Source of the DNA: Cristatella mucedo
Lineage: Eukaryota > Bryozoa > Phylactolaemata > Cristatellidae
Reading direction: 5' to 3'
DNA: 64,000 nt
NCBI GenBank assembly: GCA_009760855.2
Contig: WPIO01000075.1
Coordinates: 1,777,501-1,841,500 of the forward strand
Shown in pieces: positions 35,645 to 47,800 of the stretch. The notes beneath the pieces were generated by a model that worked only from the letters and a program-made list of their open reading frames with translations, had not been told where the DNA came from and did not search any database. Made by a program: the position numbers and the translations under genes. Positions within the stretch are counted from its first letter, which is position 1. Every line of letters starts with the position of its first letter.

Positions 35645-36820
35645 CCATTTTTATAAACTTAATTGTACTCAGAGGGATAACCCTGAAGCTGCGTCGGTAT
35701 CTCTGGCTACAATCACATAGAATCACATTTTCTTTTTAATCAGAATCTGATTTAGAATCGTTGCGAGTATCATAAGGCCTTGTCGTACTTATTGCGAACC
35801 GAAAAGTCCCTGAAGGTATTAAAGACGCCATAAGAACACTACGTTTCTAATTTACTTTTTCAAAGACTGCTTTTTTCATGCTTACGTCATTGCACAAAGC
35901 AAGAGAAAGGGAAAAGCATAGTTCAATACGGACAGTCGAGGCAGTTCCCACGCGACACGCAGGTGTGGTAGGGCAACATTTTCGAATAGAGGGATTACCT
36001 AAGTTTTCGGAAATTATGAACCTAATATATTAAAGCTATACTTATTTATTGATTATATTAATATATATTATACTTAAAATGAAATACCTTGTACCGAATT
36101 TAGCCGGTGAGAAATTGTCACTGCACATCGACTATCGTCAAAGCGGGTTACACATTCCCTGAGTCGTACAGCACAAGCTTCGGTCAGCTCTAAGTAAAGT
36201 AACGGGGCTGTGAATTCATTTTTTAACGACTCTTGAGCCAGTGCTGGTGTTGTAGTCCAGCTTTGTGTAGATAAGCCAGATAACGGCTTTGCCTTATGGG
36301 TCAAATGCAAATGCTCTCTGGTGTCCGTCCGTTAGTCAAGCAGAAATTGAATATTCTGTTATCGATTCCTAGTAGGTGCATTGACACACACCAGCTTGAA
36401 GTTGTATATTGAAGTTTACATGCAAACGCGGTATACAAGGAAGTATCTCTTGAGCGATTAGAGAAGGTACTACAGCTCAGGTGCTGATATGTGTGTCGCC
36501 TTGAGAACTGTTGCATCGACCGAGTTTTCCGAGAAGCTAGCTTCCCTGAATATCATCAAAAAATTGTATACCGTGTTGCCTGATTAATAGATTAAAAAAA
36601 CTTCGGAATACACGTAAAAAGGTCTCGCTGCATTCAAGCAATAGAGTTTCGAGAGAGATAACTCTCGTTGTTTTCTATTCCGATCCGTTTTTTTATTTCC
36701 GACGGCAGTGGATAAAAAACGAGATACTTAGGTCAGCTGTGACGCAGTTAACTAAAGAAGTTCTGTCTAAAATTCCTAGGTCTGAAGAGGTAAGATCTAC
36801 GACATAATCCCCGGAAAGAG
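35645..36820. other. Unassigned A/T-rich intergenic sequence
   Basis: I recognise no gene or repeat. Short minus-strand frames at 36074-36516 have no domain. Confidence 0.35.
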
Positions 36821-38142
36821 GGCTTCTCATTTCGCCTGGGCATCCCTGGCATTGCTGAATTGCAACGGTTCCGGTCCTAGCTCAGTGGAAGACTCCAGAG
36901 TGTTGATGTGAATGGGCAAAGATCATCCGCGGAAATTCTAAAATGTGAGATACGTCAGGACTCTGTGCTTCGTCGTATTCTTTTCACAGTTTATACTCTC
37001 CCTTTTGCCGATGTGATTGGTAAGCACAATCTAGGCTTTCACCTAAAGGCAGATGACACTTAGTTGTACCTCTGCTTTAATCCCTCACAGCACTCCAGCA
37101 CGTCGAATTATCTCAACTCTTTTGCTGCATGTATTGATGACACCCACGTATGGATGGCAGCAAACCTTCGTAAATTGAGTGATGATTAAACCAAATTACT
37201 AGTTACGAGCAAACCAAATGTGATTCAAAAAGTGGAAAGGCTAAAGCTCACAATCGGCTCTGCCAGCATATCTCCCGTTGAATCTGCATGCAATCTAGGC
37301 GCCGTGCCTAAAAGCGACCTTTCAGTGAACGACGGCATCAGCTGCACAGTCACATCTGCCTACATTCATCTCCATAGTATTGCTAAAAGTCGGGCTTGCT
37401 TTGACAGGGTGCAATTTGGTCCCTGCATTTGTGACAGCCCGTCTTGACTTCTGTAAGTCGCTGCTTGTTGGTCTAGCGGCCGTGAAATCATGCGCTTACA
37501 GCTGGTGCAAAACTTTGCAGCTAGGCTTGTCTGTCGTGAGCGTCGCAGTTGCCACACCTCACCACTTCTCACCGACCTGCACAGGCTATACAGTACAGCG
37601 CCCCTTCAAATTCAAGGTTTTGTCACTGACTTATAGGTCCCTTCATTTTGTGGCTCCAACCTACCTATCAGATCTACTCCCCCACCATGCTAAGCATCGT
37701 ACAATCAACTTTTACGAAATATAAATGTTTACGTGCACCTTTTTCAAACCTCGAATCCTTTTGGAGACCGTGCCTTTAGTTCATATTCTTCCAAAACTGG
37801 AACTCACTCCCGGCCTGCGTCACATCTCCTGACTTGTCCACATTTAAAAATAAATTAAAAAGACATCTATTTCTAACAACATTTAGTGGGTCAATGTGAT
37901 TCGTGCTTAAGGTGCTTATGTGTGCTGACACCGTGCAAGCTGGCAATATCCATACTTGCATTCTGACTCTGTGCATTTAAATCCTATCCGTATTATTCTG
38001 GTCGTTTATTGAGCATGCTACCTCTAGCCATTCGATCGCACTTTCTTTGCTGCAAAAGTGAAGTGCCTAAAAAGATGTTGAATTCTCTAAGGGCGCTATA
38101 TCAAACGTATTTTTATTATTATTATCACTATTATTATATGGT
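36820..38142 (+). pseudogene. L2-like LINE, ORF2 fragment to tail
   Basis: It starts within the reverse transcriptase (LHWHGS-type region and the GSVLRRILF equivalent). KADDT followed by a stop at about 37062 is the YADD region. Then SDLSVNDGI, a HFVAPTYLSDLLPHHAKH block, the 3' UTR and AAGTGCCTAAAAAGATGTTG, ending in an ATTATTATT tail at about 38113-38137. Frameshifts and stops are frequent. Confidence 0.8.
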
Positions 38143-39540
38143 CGCAAAGTTTTTTATGCAGGTGTACGCCAATATGGATATTTGATAAAATAAGTTAAAA
38201 TCCAAATGAAGAAAATATATAAGGTGCCGCTTATACGCCTAGAAATGCAGAAGATGGTGCTTAAAAATGTCGAAAAAATGCGAGGCTGAGTCATCGAAAA
38301 GAAGAAAGCCTGGAATCGACGCTCAGACTTCTCCATAATCATATAGCAGTTGAGTATGATATATAGCACTGTAATGTCTGAAAGTCGCCAAATTACGATT
38401 CCTAACCGATAAGGTAATTAGAGCAGTCATCTATCACAAGACTTACAGGTTGCAGGCACCAGAGGTAGGATTGCAGATTATTGAAGCATATTTATGAGCA
38501 TCAGAGTAGCAGTCCGTAATATCAGCAGTGAGTAGACAGCAGAATCGAAGTCACAATAGAATCTCAGGCTGCTTAGAGGTAACGGAAGAACGCTCGCAGC
38601 GTCCCCTAAAAACTTGGGTAAAGACCTAGGTACTTGACCTTCAAATCGCAAGCAGCTCGTTCAAAGTTCACATTTGAAAGTACTTACTTTGGTTCCCCAA
38701 GCCGTATGTTAGATTACCAATTTCACCACACGGAGCTTCAGCCGTGGCCTGTATGCTCTCAGTAGGCCTACAAAAAGATGCAGTCCGATGGCCACTGGCT
38801 GTGAGTGTTACTGCTTTGTCATTGCACGTAAGCAGTTTCCCAAAATGCTGTCCAATTCCGTGCATAGCTGTAATTCAGCGAAGTCGGAATAAGCACAGCT
38901 TCTCAATCGTCGAAGTTGAGCAGCAAATTTTCTCGGTCTCTAATATTTGCTGACCTAGCTGGTAATTCAGCACTCGTGACATCGCTGCAACTATTGAACG
39001 TAAATTAAGATCGAATTATTCATAAATAATTATCTCTAATTATATCAGGCTAATTTTTATATAATTATTTTATACTTTAATATGTATAATTATATTTCCC
39101 GATCAACATATTTTATATTTCCAGATGGAAAAGGCATGATCATGCATTACTATTCACGCTCGTATAGTCGCACGCACAAAACGAGACTATTGCATGAAGA
39201 TTGCCAAGGGTAAACCACAATCGTCCAACATCTCTGACAATAAGTGTGCCAATTTGCCGTAATGGTAGCTGCTCCCGAACTGATGCCCATCGCCTCCAAC
39301 GCAGCACATTCAGCTGCTGCTACCCTTTACAGATGCTCAGACGATATTACCTGTGGAGCTGGCACCTCGAATGACGCAATGCTGACCAGAGTCAGACAAG
39401 CTGTGCGGACATGCACGGGTAATCCGAGCAGGAACTCCGAGATATTGTGGACCATCAATCAAGCTTGTCCGTAGCTTCACGTAATTAGTCCATGTCATTA
39501 GCTGTGAGCAGTCTGTTCGACTGCCACGGCGAGGCATATT
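38143..39540. other. Unassigned intergenic sequence
   Basis: A very A/T-rich patch lies at 39000-39120. No gene is recognised, and frames at 38744-38953 and 39244-39474 have no domain. Confidence 0.35.
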
Positions 39541-39546
39541 TCTAGA

Positions 39547-39981
39547 GCAATGGCAATAGCAATGGCAATAGCAATGGCAATAGCAATGGCAATGGCAATA
39601 GCAATGGCAATAGCAATGGCAATAGCAATAGCAATAGCACTAGCACTAGCACTAGCACTAGCACTAGCACTAGCACTAGCACTAGCACCAGCACCAGCAC
39701 CAGCACCAGCACCAGCACCAGCACCAGCACCAGCACCAGCACCAGCACCAGCACCAGCACCAGCACCAGCACCAGCACCAGCACCAGCACCAGCACCAGC
39801 ACCAGCACCAGCACCAGCACCAGCACCAGCACCAGCACCAGCACCAGCACCAGCACCAGCACCAGCACCAGCACCAGCACCAGCACCAGCACCAGCACCA
39901 GCACCAGCACCAGCACCAGCACCAGCACCAGCACCAGCACTAGCACTAGCACTAGCACTAGCACTAGCAATAGCAATAGCA
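39547..39981 (+). repeat. Hexanucleotide array with nested variants
   Basis: A 435-bp array of GCAxxx units. GCAATG/GCAATA units open it, then about nine GCACTA units, then about 44 GCACCA units without interruption, then about five GCACTA and two GCAATA units. The variant order is roughly mirror-symmetric about the centre. Ala/Pro and Leu/Val frames across it are repeat artefacts. Confidence 0.97.
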
Positions 39982-40355
39982 CGGTGCCACGTGACCGGTT
40001 TGAAGACGAAAGTCCTTAGGGCAGATCACTACTACCGGATGTTCATGAGGTGCAAACTATAAACTATGGTGTAGATTGTTCCTAACCCGTAATTTTCTAA
40101 AAGGCTGTCATAATCTTACCGATTAAGCAAGCCCAAGCGTCACTGTACATTTTCTTAATTCATATTGCATCATTATTATTGTAACTTTGCATCCGAAAAT
40201 TGAAATAGCTTTTCTGCTAACACAGCTAGAAGCATTAGTCGCCGTGGCAAAGAAATCGAGCCCCGAAAACGATGCATTCACAAACCTAGTCCAATAGTAA
40301 TACGACGTGGCAAACAACTGCCATCGCTTTCGTTGCAATTGATCGTACCGTTTAA

Positions 40356-40692
40356 ATAATAGTAATGCTAACAATAATGCACTCGCTAAAGTGCCCTCAG
40401 AGAACTCAATCTCTTTCTAGGCGCTCTACATTTGCTGCAAAGGAAACACGGTCGAATGATGAGTGGTATCATGCTTGGTAAAAAAAAAAACATGACTAAC
40501 ATGGTTAGGGATGACATGCACAAGGTCAACATGCAAGTGTGGTTAGTGGCAGCATGCACACTGCCAGCACGCATAGGCACATTGAGGACGAGTCACAGGG
40601 AGCAACTAAATGTTGTCCCAAATAAATGCGCTTGAAGTTCTTTTTAAATGTGGTCAAGTCAGGGGACGTCGTGACGCAAGTTGGAAGTGAGT
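40356..40692 (-). mobile_element. L2-like LINE 3' end
   Basis: On the minus strand this runs from the ORF2 end through the 3' UTR blocks (GTGCATGCTGCCACTAACCA, CATGTCATCCCTAACCATG) to the stem-loop TAGAGCGCCTAGAAAGAG and an ATTATTGT tail. It ends exactly where the next copy's tail begins. Confidence 0.85.
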
Positions 40693-41057
40693 TAATAATA
40701 AAAATAATAATATTGCACTTGATAAAGCGCCCTCAGAGAACTTAATCTCTCTCTAGGCGCTTTACATTTGCTGCAAAGTGATACGCAATAGAATAGTAAG
40801 TAAAATCATGCTTGAAAAACAAACAAAATGAATAATATGGTTAGGGGTCACATGCGCAGGGTCAGCATGCAAATGTGGTTAGTGGCAGCATGCACAGTGT
40901 CAGCACGCATAAGCACAACAAGGACGAATCACAGGGATCCACTAAATGCTGTCCTAAATAGGTGTGTTTTTAAGTTTCTTTTAAATGTGGTTAGAGTTCC
41001 AGGCTTTGGGAGCATACGAACTAAATGCACGGTCTCCAAAGGACTTGAGGTATGAAT
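40693..41057 (-). mobile_element. L2-like LINE 3' end, second copy abutting the first
   Basis: The minus strand includes the ORF2 end (AAGAAACTTAAAAACACACC), the 3' UTR with GTGCTGACACTGTGCATG, an intact stem-loop TAAAGCGCCTAGAGAGAG and AGGGCGCTTTATCAAGTGC, and an ATTATTATTTTTATTATT tail at 40693-40711. It is well preserved. Confidence 0.85.
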
Positions 41058-41188
41058 GAAGCAGTGGCTCGGCGATAGGGTTAAGGTACTTGCATTTAAT
41101 GACTTGAGGTCTTGGGCTCGAGTCCTGCAGCAAATATGAAGCGCCTCGATAGAGATTAAGTTCTCTTAGGGTGCTACGCAAAAATGAG
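41058..41188 (+). mobile_element. SINE family B
   Basis: GGCGATAGGGTTAAGGTAC (A-box region), GAGGTCTTGGGCTCGAGTCC (B-box region), GAAGCGCCTCGATAGAG, ATTAAGTTCTCTTAGGGTGC. It sits immediately beside the LINE 3' ends. Confidence 0.8.
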
Positions 41189-41189
41189 T

Positions 41190-42680
41190 TACATTCTGAT
41201 TCTTTTGATTGAGTTTTTGCGGATACCTCGAGCACGATCATGCGAGCCCTCCGTTTTGCATCACTGTCATGGCGAATAGTAGTAGAGGGTACTGTCAAAC
41301 TAGAAAGTGAAGAGAATTAGGTGTAGACAGGAGTGAGATTACTGAGTAGCTGCTCACGGCTATAGACTCCACGAAGAATGGCTGCGCCAGCTCCGCTGCA
41401 CAAGGAAGTTGTGTTGCCTTCGTGAATTTTGCAGCCTCACAGCATTAAAAAGTGGACAGGGGTGGACATCCGGTGAGAGGCATACCTTCAAGGCCTCGAC
41501 CAGAGAGGCTCGACAGGCTGGTGAGGATTTATGTCACCCTGTCACTCGCTCGTTCTCCGCCTCTGATTCCAATGTATGCCGTTTGAATAGGTAAATACAC
41601 ATAGGAGATGCAGAATGTTCCACTTAAAGCTTTAGCAAAGACTTCTAGGCTTCGAGCTACGTCAGAGGGTCAAGTGAAGCGGTGGGGCATTTCATCAGGC
41701 GACCAAGACTGGCCACGTTCATCCTGCTGCATTTAATTTTAAACGAGGATAGCGCCAGGGAAGCTAATAAAAGCCACAGAAGCCCCGACACTGGGAATCG
41801 CTTACGACAACCAGTATAATCGTGGCGCTTGTGCTAAATACTGAAAATGTACGACGAATTATTTATGTGAGCCTCGATCAGTGAGGGTCGCAGATCATGT
41901 ACAGATCTAAAGCACAGGGGCCTACCTTCGCAGAAGAAGGAATTGTGCTACTTTCTTCAGCGGTCTCATCCATCGACGTTACGTTAGATATAGATGTTCC
42001 ACAGGCAATAGTTCAATTCCAGCTTCACAATTCTCTCTACCATCTATTGATGCCTCTCACCTAGAGCCTAACTTCATCCCGAGCTAAATTGCTGCATGCA
42101 ATATATGCATACAGCCAGCTGGTTATAGAATAGCCTTAGTGTGCGTGTGTTGTAAAAACCCATTAAAAACCTCAAAATGTAAATGAAGCGATATTTGAAC
42201 TAAATATCTGCGCTTAAAATTTTACTCACACGTTCACTTAGACCTAGTGTCCCCACAAAGCGCTACCTAGGCTGAAAATGTCTGACCTGCAAATTTTTTA
42301 TTATTTAAAATGGTGCAATTGTGTTTATTCCACTCACCTGCAGAGGGCAGCTGTTTTGCAGTTGTTTTCAATCTAATAAGTGACTCAAGCAAATTTTGGG
42401 ATGCTCTTCCAGTATGTGCAACTCATTTTAACCAGCACGCCAGGATTTGAAACAATTTGCATTTTTATTATACAGTTCTTTCAAATGCAATACACATAGC
42501 TTGCACAGTCGTTAGGTTATCTAGAATTTAAACATAAGTCTAGCTTCATTTAGTCATAAGCTTATAAATGCATTTAACATTACCGTCAGTCAACGTATCA
42601 TCACGTGTAACAGCTGGAACGAGGACCTCTTCACTGTACGGTAACAGGTCGCATCGCTGATGGTATATTTTAATATTCAA
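41190..42680. other. Unassigned intergenic sequence
   Basis: I see no recognisable gene, RNA or repeat. It is A/T-rich after about 42120. Confidence 0.35.
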
Positions 42681-42689
42681 TTTGCATGC

Positions 42690-42998
42690 TTATTCTCCTT
42701 GCTGCAGTGAATCGCATGTGATGCAGAAACAACAATCAGAAACGCGGCCAGTTTGCTCTCTCCAAATCATCGGTATTCCAGATGACATGCATTTGCTTTG
42801 ACCTTTAAACCGTTGTATCAAATTTTCTACACACAGCTTGCAAAGCGCATGTGGTGCCCGTGTCTTATCTCGATTTCCCAGTTGTATCCGAAGTAGGCGT
42901 GAGAGCAATCTTTGATGTTCAAAGTAATCAGCATCCGCTGCTCGTTTGTCGAGAATCTCTCGCAGATGCATCAGATTATATGCGATGAACCATAGCAT
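42690..42998 (-). pseudogene. Fragment of a cysteine-containing family common in arthropod and cnidarian genomes
   Basis: The 102-codon frame has, at about residues 48-95, GNRDKTRAPHALCKLCVE, then GIPMIWREQ and DCCFCIT. The pattern GxxDKxxAPHxxCxxCV .. G(V/I)PM(V/I)WRE .. DCxFC matches an uncharacterised, often repeat-associated family I recall from many invertebrate genomes. Members usually continue past the last cysteine pair into a Lys-rich and Pro-rich region. This copy stops soon after, and its N-terminal part is not recognisable. The four cysteines look like a metal site. Its function is not known to me. I read it as a truncated copy or gene relic. Confidence 0.6.
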
Positions 42999-42999
42999 T

Positions 43000-43470
43000 T
43001 TATGGCTTTGTGAATCTCAAATATCTATTGATTTAAACCACTATATTAATCAAAAAATTGTTAATCGTTCTACAAAAATAACATACAAAATGTATGCCAT
43101 TAAGCGACTTTAACAAGTGAACCTAATGAAAGCCAAAATCGCTATAAAGAAAGGGCAATGTTTAAGTGCACTAGATCTTTAGTAAACAAAATCCACCAAA
43201 ATCTACCAAATAAAAACCGGCCGTGCCTAAGCAAAGCAAAATACACCATAAAAAGTCATTCTTTATTTCTATTTGGAAAATAAAGACAAATGCCAGACAG
43301 CTGGTGTCATGCAGATCGGTGCTCTACGCCAAGACTGCACCTTAAGCCGGCAGTGTTGACTGTACTGCAGAACTCGACTGATCATTGAAAATACAATTCG
43401 CCTAAAAGACGCGCAAATTGCGAAGCCCACAAAGGAAAGCCCCAAATAGGTTGCAAGAGTACGAGCTGGT
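43000..43470. other. Unassigned A/T-rich spacer
   Basis: I see nothing here before the CpG-rich block begins. Confidence 0.4.
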
Positions 43471-43474
43471 TTTT

Positions 43475-44510
43475 TCGTGCTCAAGCATTTACGCCAACGC
43501 ATTTCGACGCGAGGCTGCGGTCCGCTCTCTGCGGCGGCGACACGCATTTTCTCGAGCCGCCGCCGATTCAGAAGTCGAGTGGAAATAATCGCACCGGCTT
43601 GTCGATGCAGCGAGAGAACAGCGGAACAGGTGCCAGTATACACCAAAGAGGCAGCGATAAAGCAGTGCTTCGTTGCCGCTCTCGCCGTGCCATCGCCGTG
43701 CGCGCTGGCGAGGCTTCCGCTGCCGCTTTCGTCGTGAGAAGCGACAGGTGGCCGGCCTCCCGGGGCCGCCGCCGACGTATAATAGCATGAATCGCGTCCA
43801 GGCACAGCCGTCTCCAGCCCGCTGCCGACGACGACGACGGTAAGGCCGGCGCGCGCGCGAGCGGCGCGTCGAACCCCGGACGCGAACGAGGAAGACGATG
43901 CGCCCGCCCCCAGCCGAGCCGCGCTAGCCGCCCCAGCGTTCGCTCAGTGCTCAGGCGAGAGCGACGGCGTCCGCGGCGGCCTCGCAAAGCTGCACGCTGC
44001 TACTCGGGCGCGACGCTCGCCGAGATTTCGCAGCCGAGTGCGCGGCGCCGGGCGACGGTCTCCGACGAGGCCTGCCGACGTTCGGAAGCGCGCACCCTCT
44101 AGCGGCGTCGCTCGCTCCCCGATGCGAGAGCGCCCGCGACCGACGGCTCGGCTCGACTCGACGGAGGTCGGCTTTTGTCAGGGTCGGTGCGCGCGCGACG
44201 ATCGCATTGAGCTTACTCGGCCGACCGGACCCGCCCCGCCCCGTCCCGTCCTGCCCCGCCCCGAGCCCCTGCATACGAATGCAGCGCTTCCGAAACTGGC
44301 GCGTGGCATTCGTATGCATCCCGGTCGGGCTCCTGGCTGGTGCCGCGGACAGAAAAGAGCGATCGCGCACGCGCGCACGATCGAAGCGGCATCCATCCGA
44401 GGCGTCCTGGACGCGCTTGCCGATCTCGCCGCCTCCTCGAACGGCTAAAGAGACGCAGTGAAGCCTTCCCATCCATTCTAGGATACTAGTGCCTGCACCT
44501 GAGCCTGGCC
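43475..44510 (+). promoter_or_regulatory. CpG island and probable promoter of the helical-protein gene
   Basis: CpG density jumps at about 43475 and falls after about 44450, just before the first exon. There is no TATA box at the usual distance; TATAAT at about 43777 is some 700 bp upstream. CCATTC at about 44472 could act as an initiator. Overlapping frames on both strands (for example 43269-43805 minus, 43951-44472 minus, 44038-44448 plus) are Arg/Ala/Pro-rich and mutually exclusive, so I take them as GC artefacts. A divergent minus-strand transcript cannot be excluded. Confidence 0.55.
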
Positions 44511-44584
44511 GTAAGTGTGCGAGCTGCTCTTTCCCCTTTGCTTTCTCACTTGCACTTTCACCTTTTGCCCTTCGCTTTCTCTAG
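44511..44584 (+). other. Probable 74-bp 5'-UTR intron
   Basis: The donor GCC|GTAAGTGTG at 44511 is close to consensus. The rest is almost pure pyrimidine (CTTTCCCCTTTGCTTTCTC and similar) and ends TTTCTCTAG at 44584, four bases before the start codon. This is the strongest polypyrimidine tract near the gene and supports a non-coding first exon ending at 44510. Confidence 0.65.
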
Positions 44585-44588
44585 AGAA

Positions 44589-44820
44589 ATGGACGTGCGT
44601 GCGACTTTGCTGCTCGCTGCTTTGACAGTCGTGGGCACCGGCGCCTACGACTGCGGCACCAGCAACGCATTCTTGTGCGCAATAAAGACGGCCGGTCACA
44701 CTCTAAAGGAGGCGGCCATCACAGCGGTCAATCTGGGCAGCAATTTGATCGACGCCGGCAAGGCCATCATATCGGAGACGGTGGACGTCGGCTCGGGACT
44801 CTTGGCACAAGGAGCCAAAG
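44589..44820 (+). CDS. Helical secreted protein, exon 1 (residues 1-77)
   Basis: It carries the signal peptide (MDVRATLLLAALTVVGTGA), both cysteines and a helical stretch with GSNLIDAGKAII. The donor AAAG|GTGGGC gives phase 1. Reading through it adds a short tail ending at 44918, which is less likely than splicing because the next exon restores the pattern. Confidence 0.8.
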
Positions 44821-47800
44821 GTGGGCAGCAGGCAGCAGCCGCCTGTGCGAGCGCATGCCCAGCTCGACGGGCACCGCGGCCGGCGCTGCGAGGCGACTTT
44901 GCTGCCCGCTCTGCCTGATTCTCGGACCCAGGCGTTCTCGACGGGCACCGCGGCGCCTCGAGGCGACGCGACGTTTTCTTTTTCTCTCTGCATCCCCGAA
45001 CCTCTGCGTTTCGTTTCGTCGACGCCGGTTTCAAGGGGCGGCGGCGGTGGCCCTTTTTTCTCTGCATATAGCCATCGCCGGCACGATTGGCAATAGCTTG
45101 CAGAAGATCGGCAAGCGAGAGATAGAGCTCGACCCTGTCGTCGCTGGCGTGCTGCAGGAGGGAAAGCGATTCCTTCAGAGCCTCGGATCCGCTCTCAAGG
45201 TACGAATCTGCAGCCTTTCGGCTCGCCACTTCACTCTTTCTCTCGGGGGGGGGGGGAGACGGCAGGGCGGAGCGGGCACCTGCGAGCGTGACCCAGGTGG
45301 TGCCTCTGTGCACCGAGCGGTCGGCCGTGTCCGTCCGTCTGTGTCTGCACCATGCCACGATGGCTGACCGGGTGGAGATTTTGTATTTATGCACCTCCAT
45401 CTGTACTCTGCAAAGGCAGGAGGACTGAGCGTGGGCCAGCCGGCGGTGGGGGTAGTATTCTACCGGGCCCTCAAAGTCGTCTAAGCGTGCTTTCAGTGTG
45501 CTCGGTACAACGGGCTTCGTCTTCTCACTTGACAAATAGACAGCGGGAGGCATAGCAGCTGAGTCAGGAGAACGATCGTGGAGCATCAGCAGCAGCGCAG
45601 CAGCAGCTGGACATGTAAATCTTTGGGACTCAAGAAACAGCCAGACGACCGAGCTCATTTGCAACTGTGTAAATATAGTGGATTGCGTTAGGCAGTTTCA
45701 CGAAGGTTAGTTGGTCTAGTTTACATGGAGCCAGGCAGCTAGTCGGGCAAATTTACAGGCATATCTGTGCATCAATCCGGCAAAAGTTTTCGGAGAAAAG
45801 TGGCAGTCCTGTCTCAGTTTCTCTCGGACCTGCTGGTGGTGCCACCAGCAAAGCAATACAACGTAAAGTGCACGTTGGCGGGTCTAGCCACCGCTTGCGG
45901 TGGGCAATATAGAATTGCCCACAGCAGGACTCAGACCCACGACCTGGATCGTGAGGTGCCAGAGCCTTACTCTTATAGGCAGGGAGCGTATGCACTTTGT
46001 TGTTTAAGTCGATACTCCATTTGGCTTATGGTCATAAGTAGTCAAAGATATAAGGTCTTATTTGGCAGTTACAATAGTTGAAGACAGACAAGTAGAGCTG
46101 CCAAGTTTCGCACCAACAGTAAGCGTCTTGTTGCTCAGGTTGGAATACGTGCAAGGAGAGAGACTAAGTAGAGTCGCAGTAGGGCCAGACGCCACGATTG
46201 CATGTACTAGCTCGGCTTCTGCAGTATTATTATCTAGGGCAAGGGAATTTTCGAAACGTTAAAACGTGAAATTAGGGTGGCCTATAGAGTGCTCTGTGCA
46301 ATTCGCTAACCATTTGTCTTCCTTAAATTTTGATGAGGCGATTCTCATTCTTGCACGAAAAAAGAGCGAGACTGCGCAATGACATCGTGCTGAGCCACCG
46401 AGGTGCATGAAAAAGAGCGAGACTGCGCAATGACATCGTGCTGAGCCACCGAGGTGCATGAAAAAGGGCGAGACTGCGCAATTACTTAATGCTGAGCCTC
46501 GGACGGGCATGAAACGACCACTGTCCACCTCTCGCGGTCCGTCCCCTTGCTGCACAGGTGACGAGTGATCGACAGATGCCCGCCAAGACGGTGACTGCAA
46601 GCCTGGCCGTATGTTTTGGCGCCACTACTAGTGAGCTCGGCAATGATCAAGACGCTATGACGATCGATCTTACTCTAGACTGGCTACATAATCCGTCTCC
46701 GATGAGGCCACCATTTAGCTTAATATCCGAACGAAATTTTTAGCGTGCTGTACTCTGCATTTATTTGAATGAGCCTTTCTTTGTGCTTACGTCGAATGAA
46801 AGAGTCCGTACAGCTGGCACAAGAGCTGCTTGTGGTTCAGTTAGAAAGGAACTATCGCTGTCCAGCCTTGAAGGATCAGCTTTTCCATAATGAGCATTTG
46901 GGGGACATCAATTACGACTAATGTCTCCGTTGCTGTAGGACAAGCTGGAAGAGGTCATTTCTAAGCTGGTGGATATTTCGACTGGTGTTCTTGGTCTTGA
47001 CTTCAGTCGTGACGTCTCTAATGAAGTGGATGGAGCTGTCGGTTAGTATACGAGTTCACATCCGACGTGAAAGCCGTTAGGGTAATATGAGTTTTCAACG
47101 ATCAATTTTAATTGCAGCGGACTTTCAAGGAGCTGCTGGAAAGACTGCGGCCGCCATGGTTCAAGGCGCCGAGGCCTTGCTCGCCCGCATACTGGGTCAC
47201 GAGGTAGGAGCTGGCGTCGGCCAGCAAAAGCGACCTCTGTAGACTGGTTTTTTGCCTCTATGAGTTGCCTAGGCAAGGTGTACTAACTCAGTCGGACACA
47301 GTAAAACCTGTGCCTGCCTCTTGTTGTAGTTGACTACTAGCAGACGGCGTGGTATCTCCGACATCCTTGCGTCAGCAGCGGCCGCCCTCCAGAACTCCCT
47401 TAAAGCAGTGACTAGCGCTATTTCGCCCCACTTACAGACCGTCGGTTGGGTGAGTATACCCGCTGACCACATTTAGTCAAGATTCTTGCTTGATTTTACC
47501 TCGGTACCGCCCATCCAGCGCTGGCTTGGCAGCAAGCTTAAATGTGACGTCGTGCAAGCATGGCCATGTTTTTGGAGCCGGTTTCGATCGAAGTTCTTAA
47601 CGTAAATGCGAATTGCAGCATGTGGCCACCCTTGGAAGCCTAGTGAAGGAACAGGCATCTAACCTAGCGGAAGTAGTCAAGCAGTCCGTCACAGATTTGG
47701 GCAGCAAGCTGACCGACCACGTGAGCACGCTGGTTGGCCACGGCCAGACTTTGGTGCAGCATGGCAAAGACGCCCTGGGCGCGGCCAAGGATGCTATTTC

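Noticed and set aside
39542-40062. Ala/Pro and Leu/Val repeat frames of 146-170 codons
   Set aside because: They follow from the hexanucleotide array and show no signal, domain or splice context.
43269-44472. Minus-strand frames of 139-178 codons in the CpG island
   Set aside because: They overlap each other in different frames, are Arg/Ala-rich and have no domain. They are kept only as a possible divergent transcript in the findings.
44696-45664. 322-codon minus-strand frame, the longest in the window
   Set aside because: It lies antisense to exons 1 and 2 of the spliced gene and is a shadow of its codon bias and GC content. No domain is seen.
46259-46600. Protein with 17-residue repeats on the minus strand
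   Set aside because: It is created by a 51-bp tandem repeat inside an intron of the plus-strand gene.
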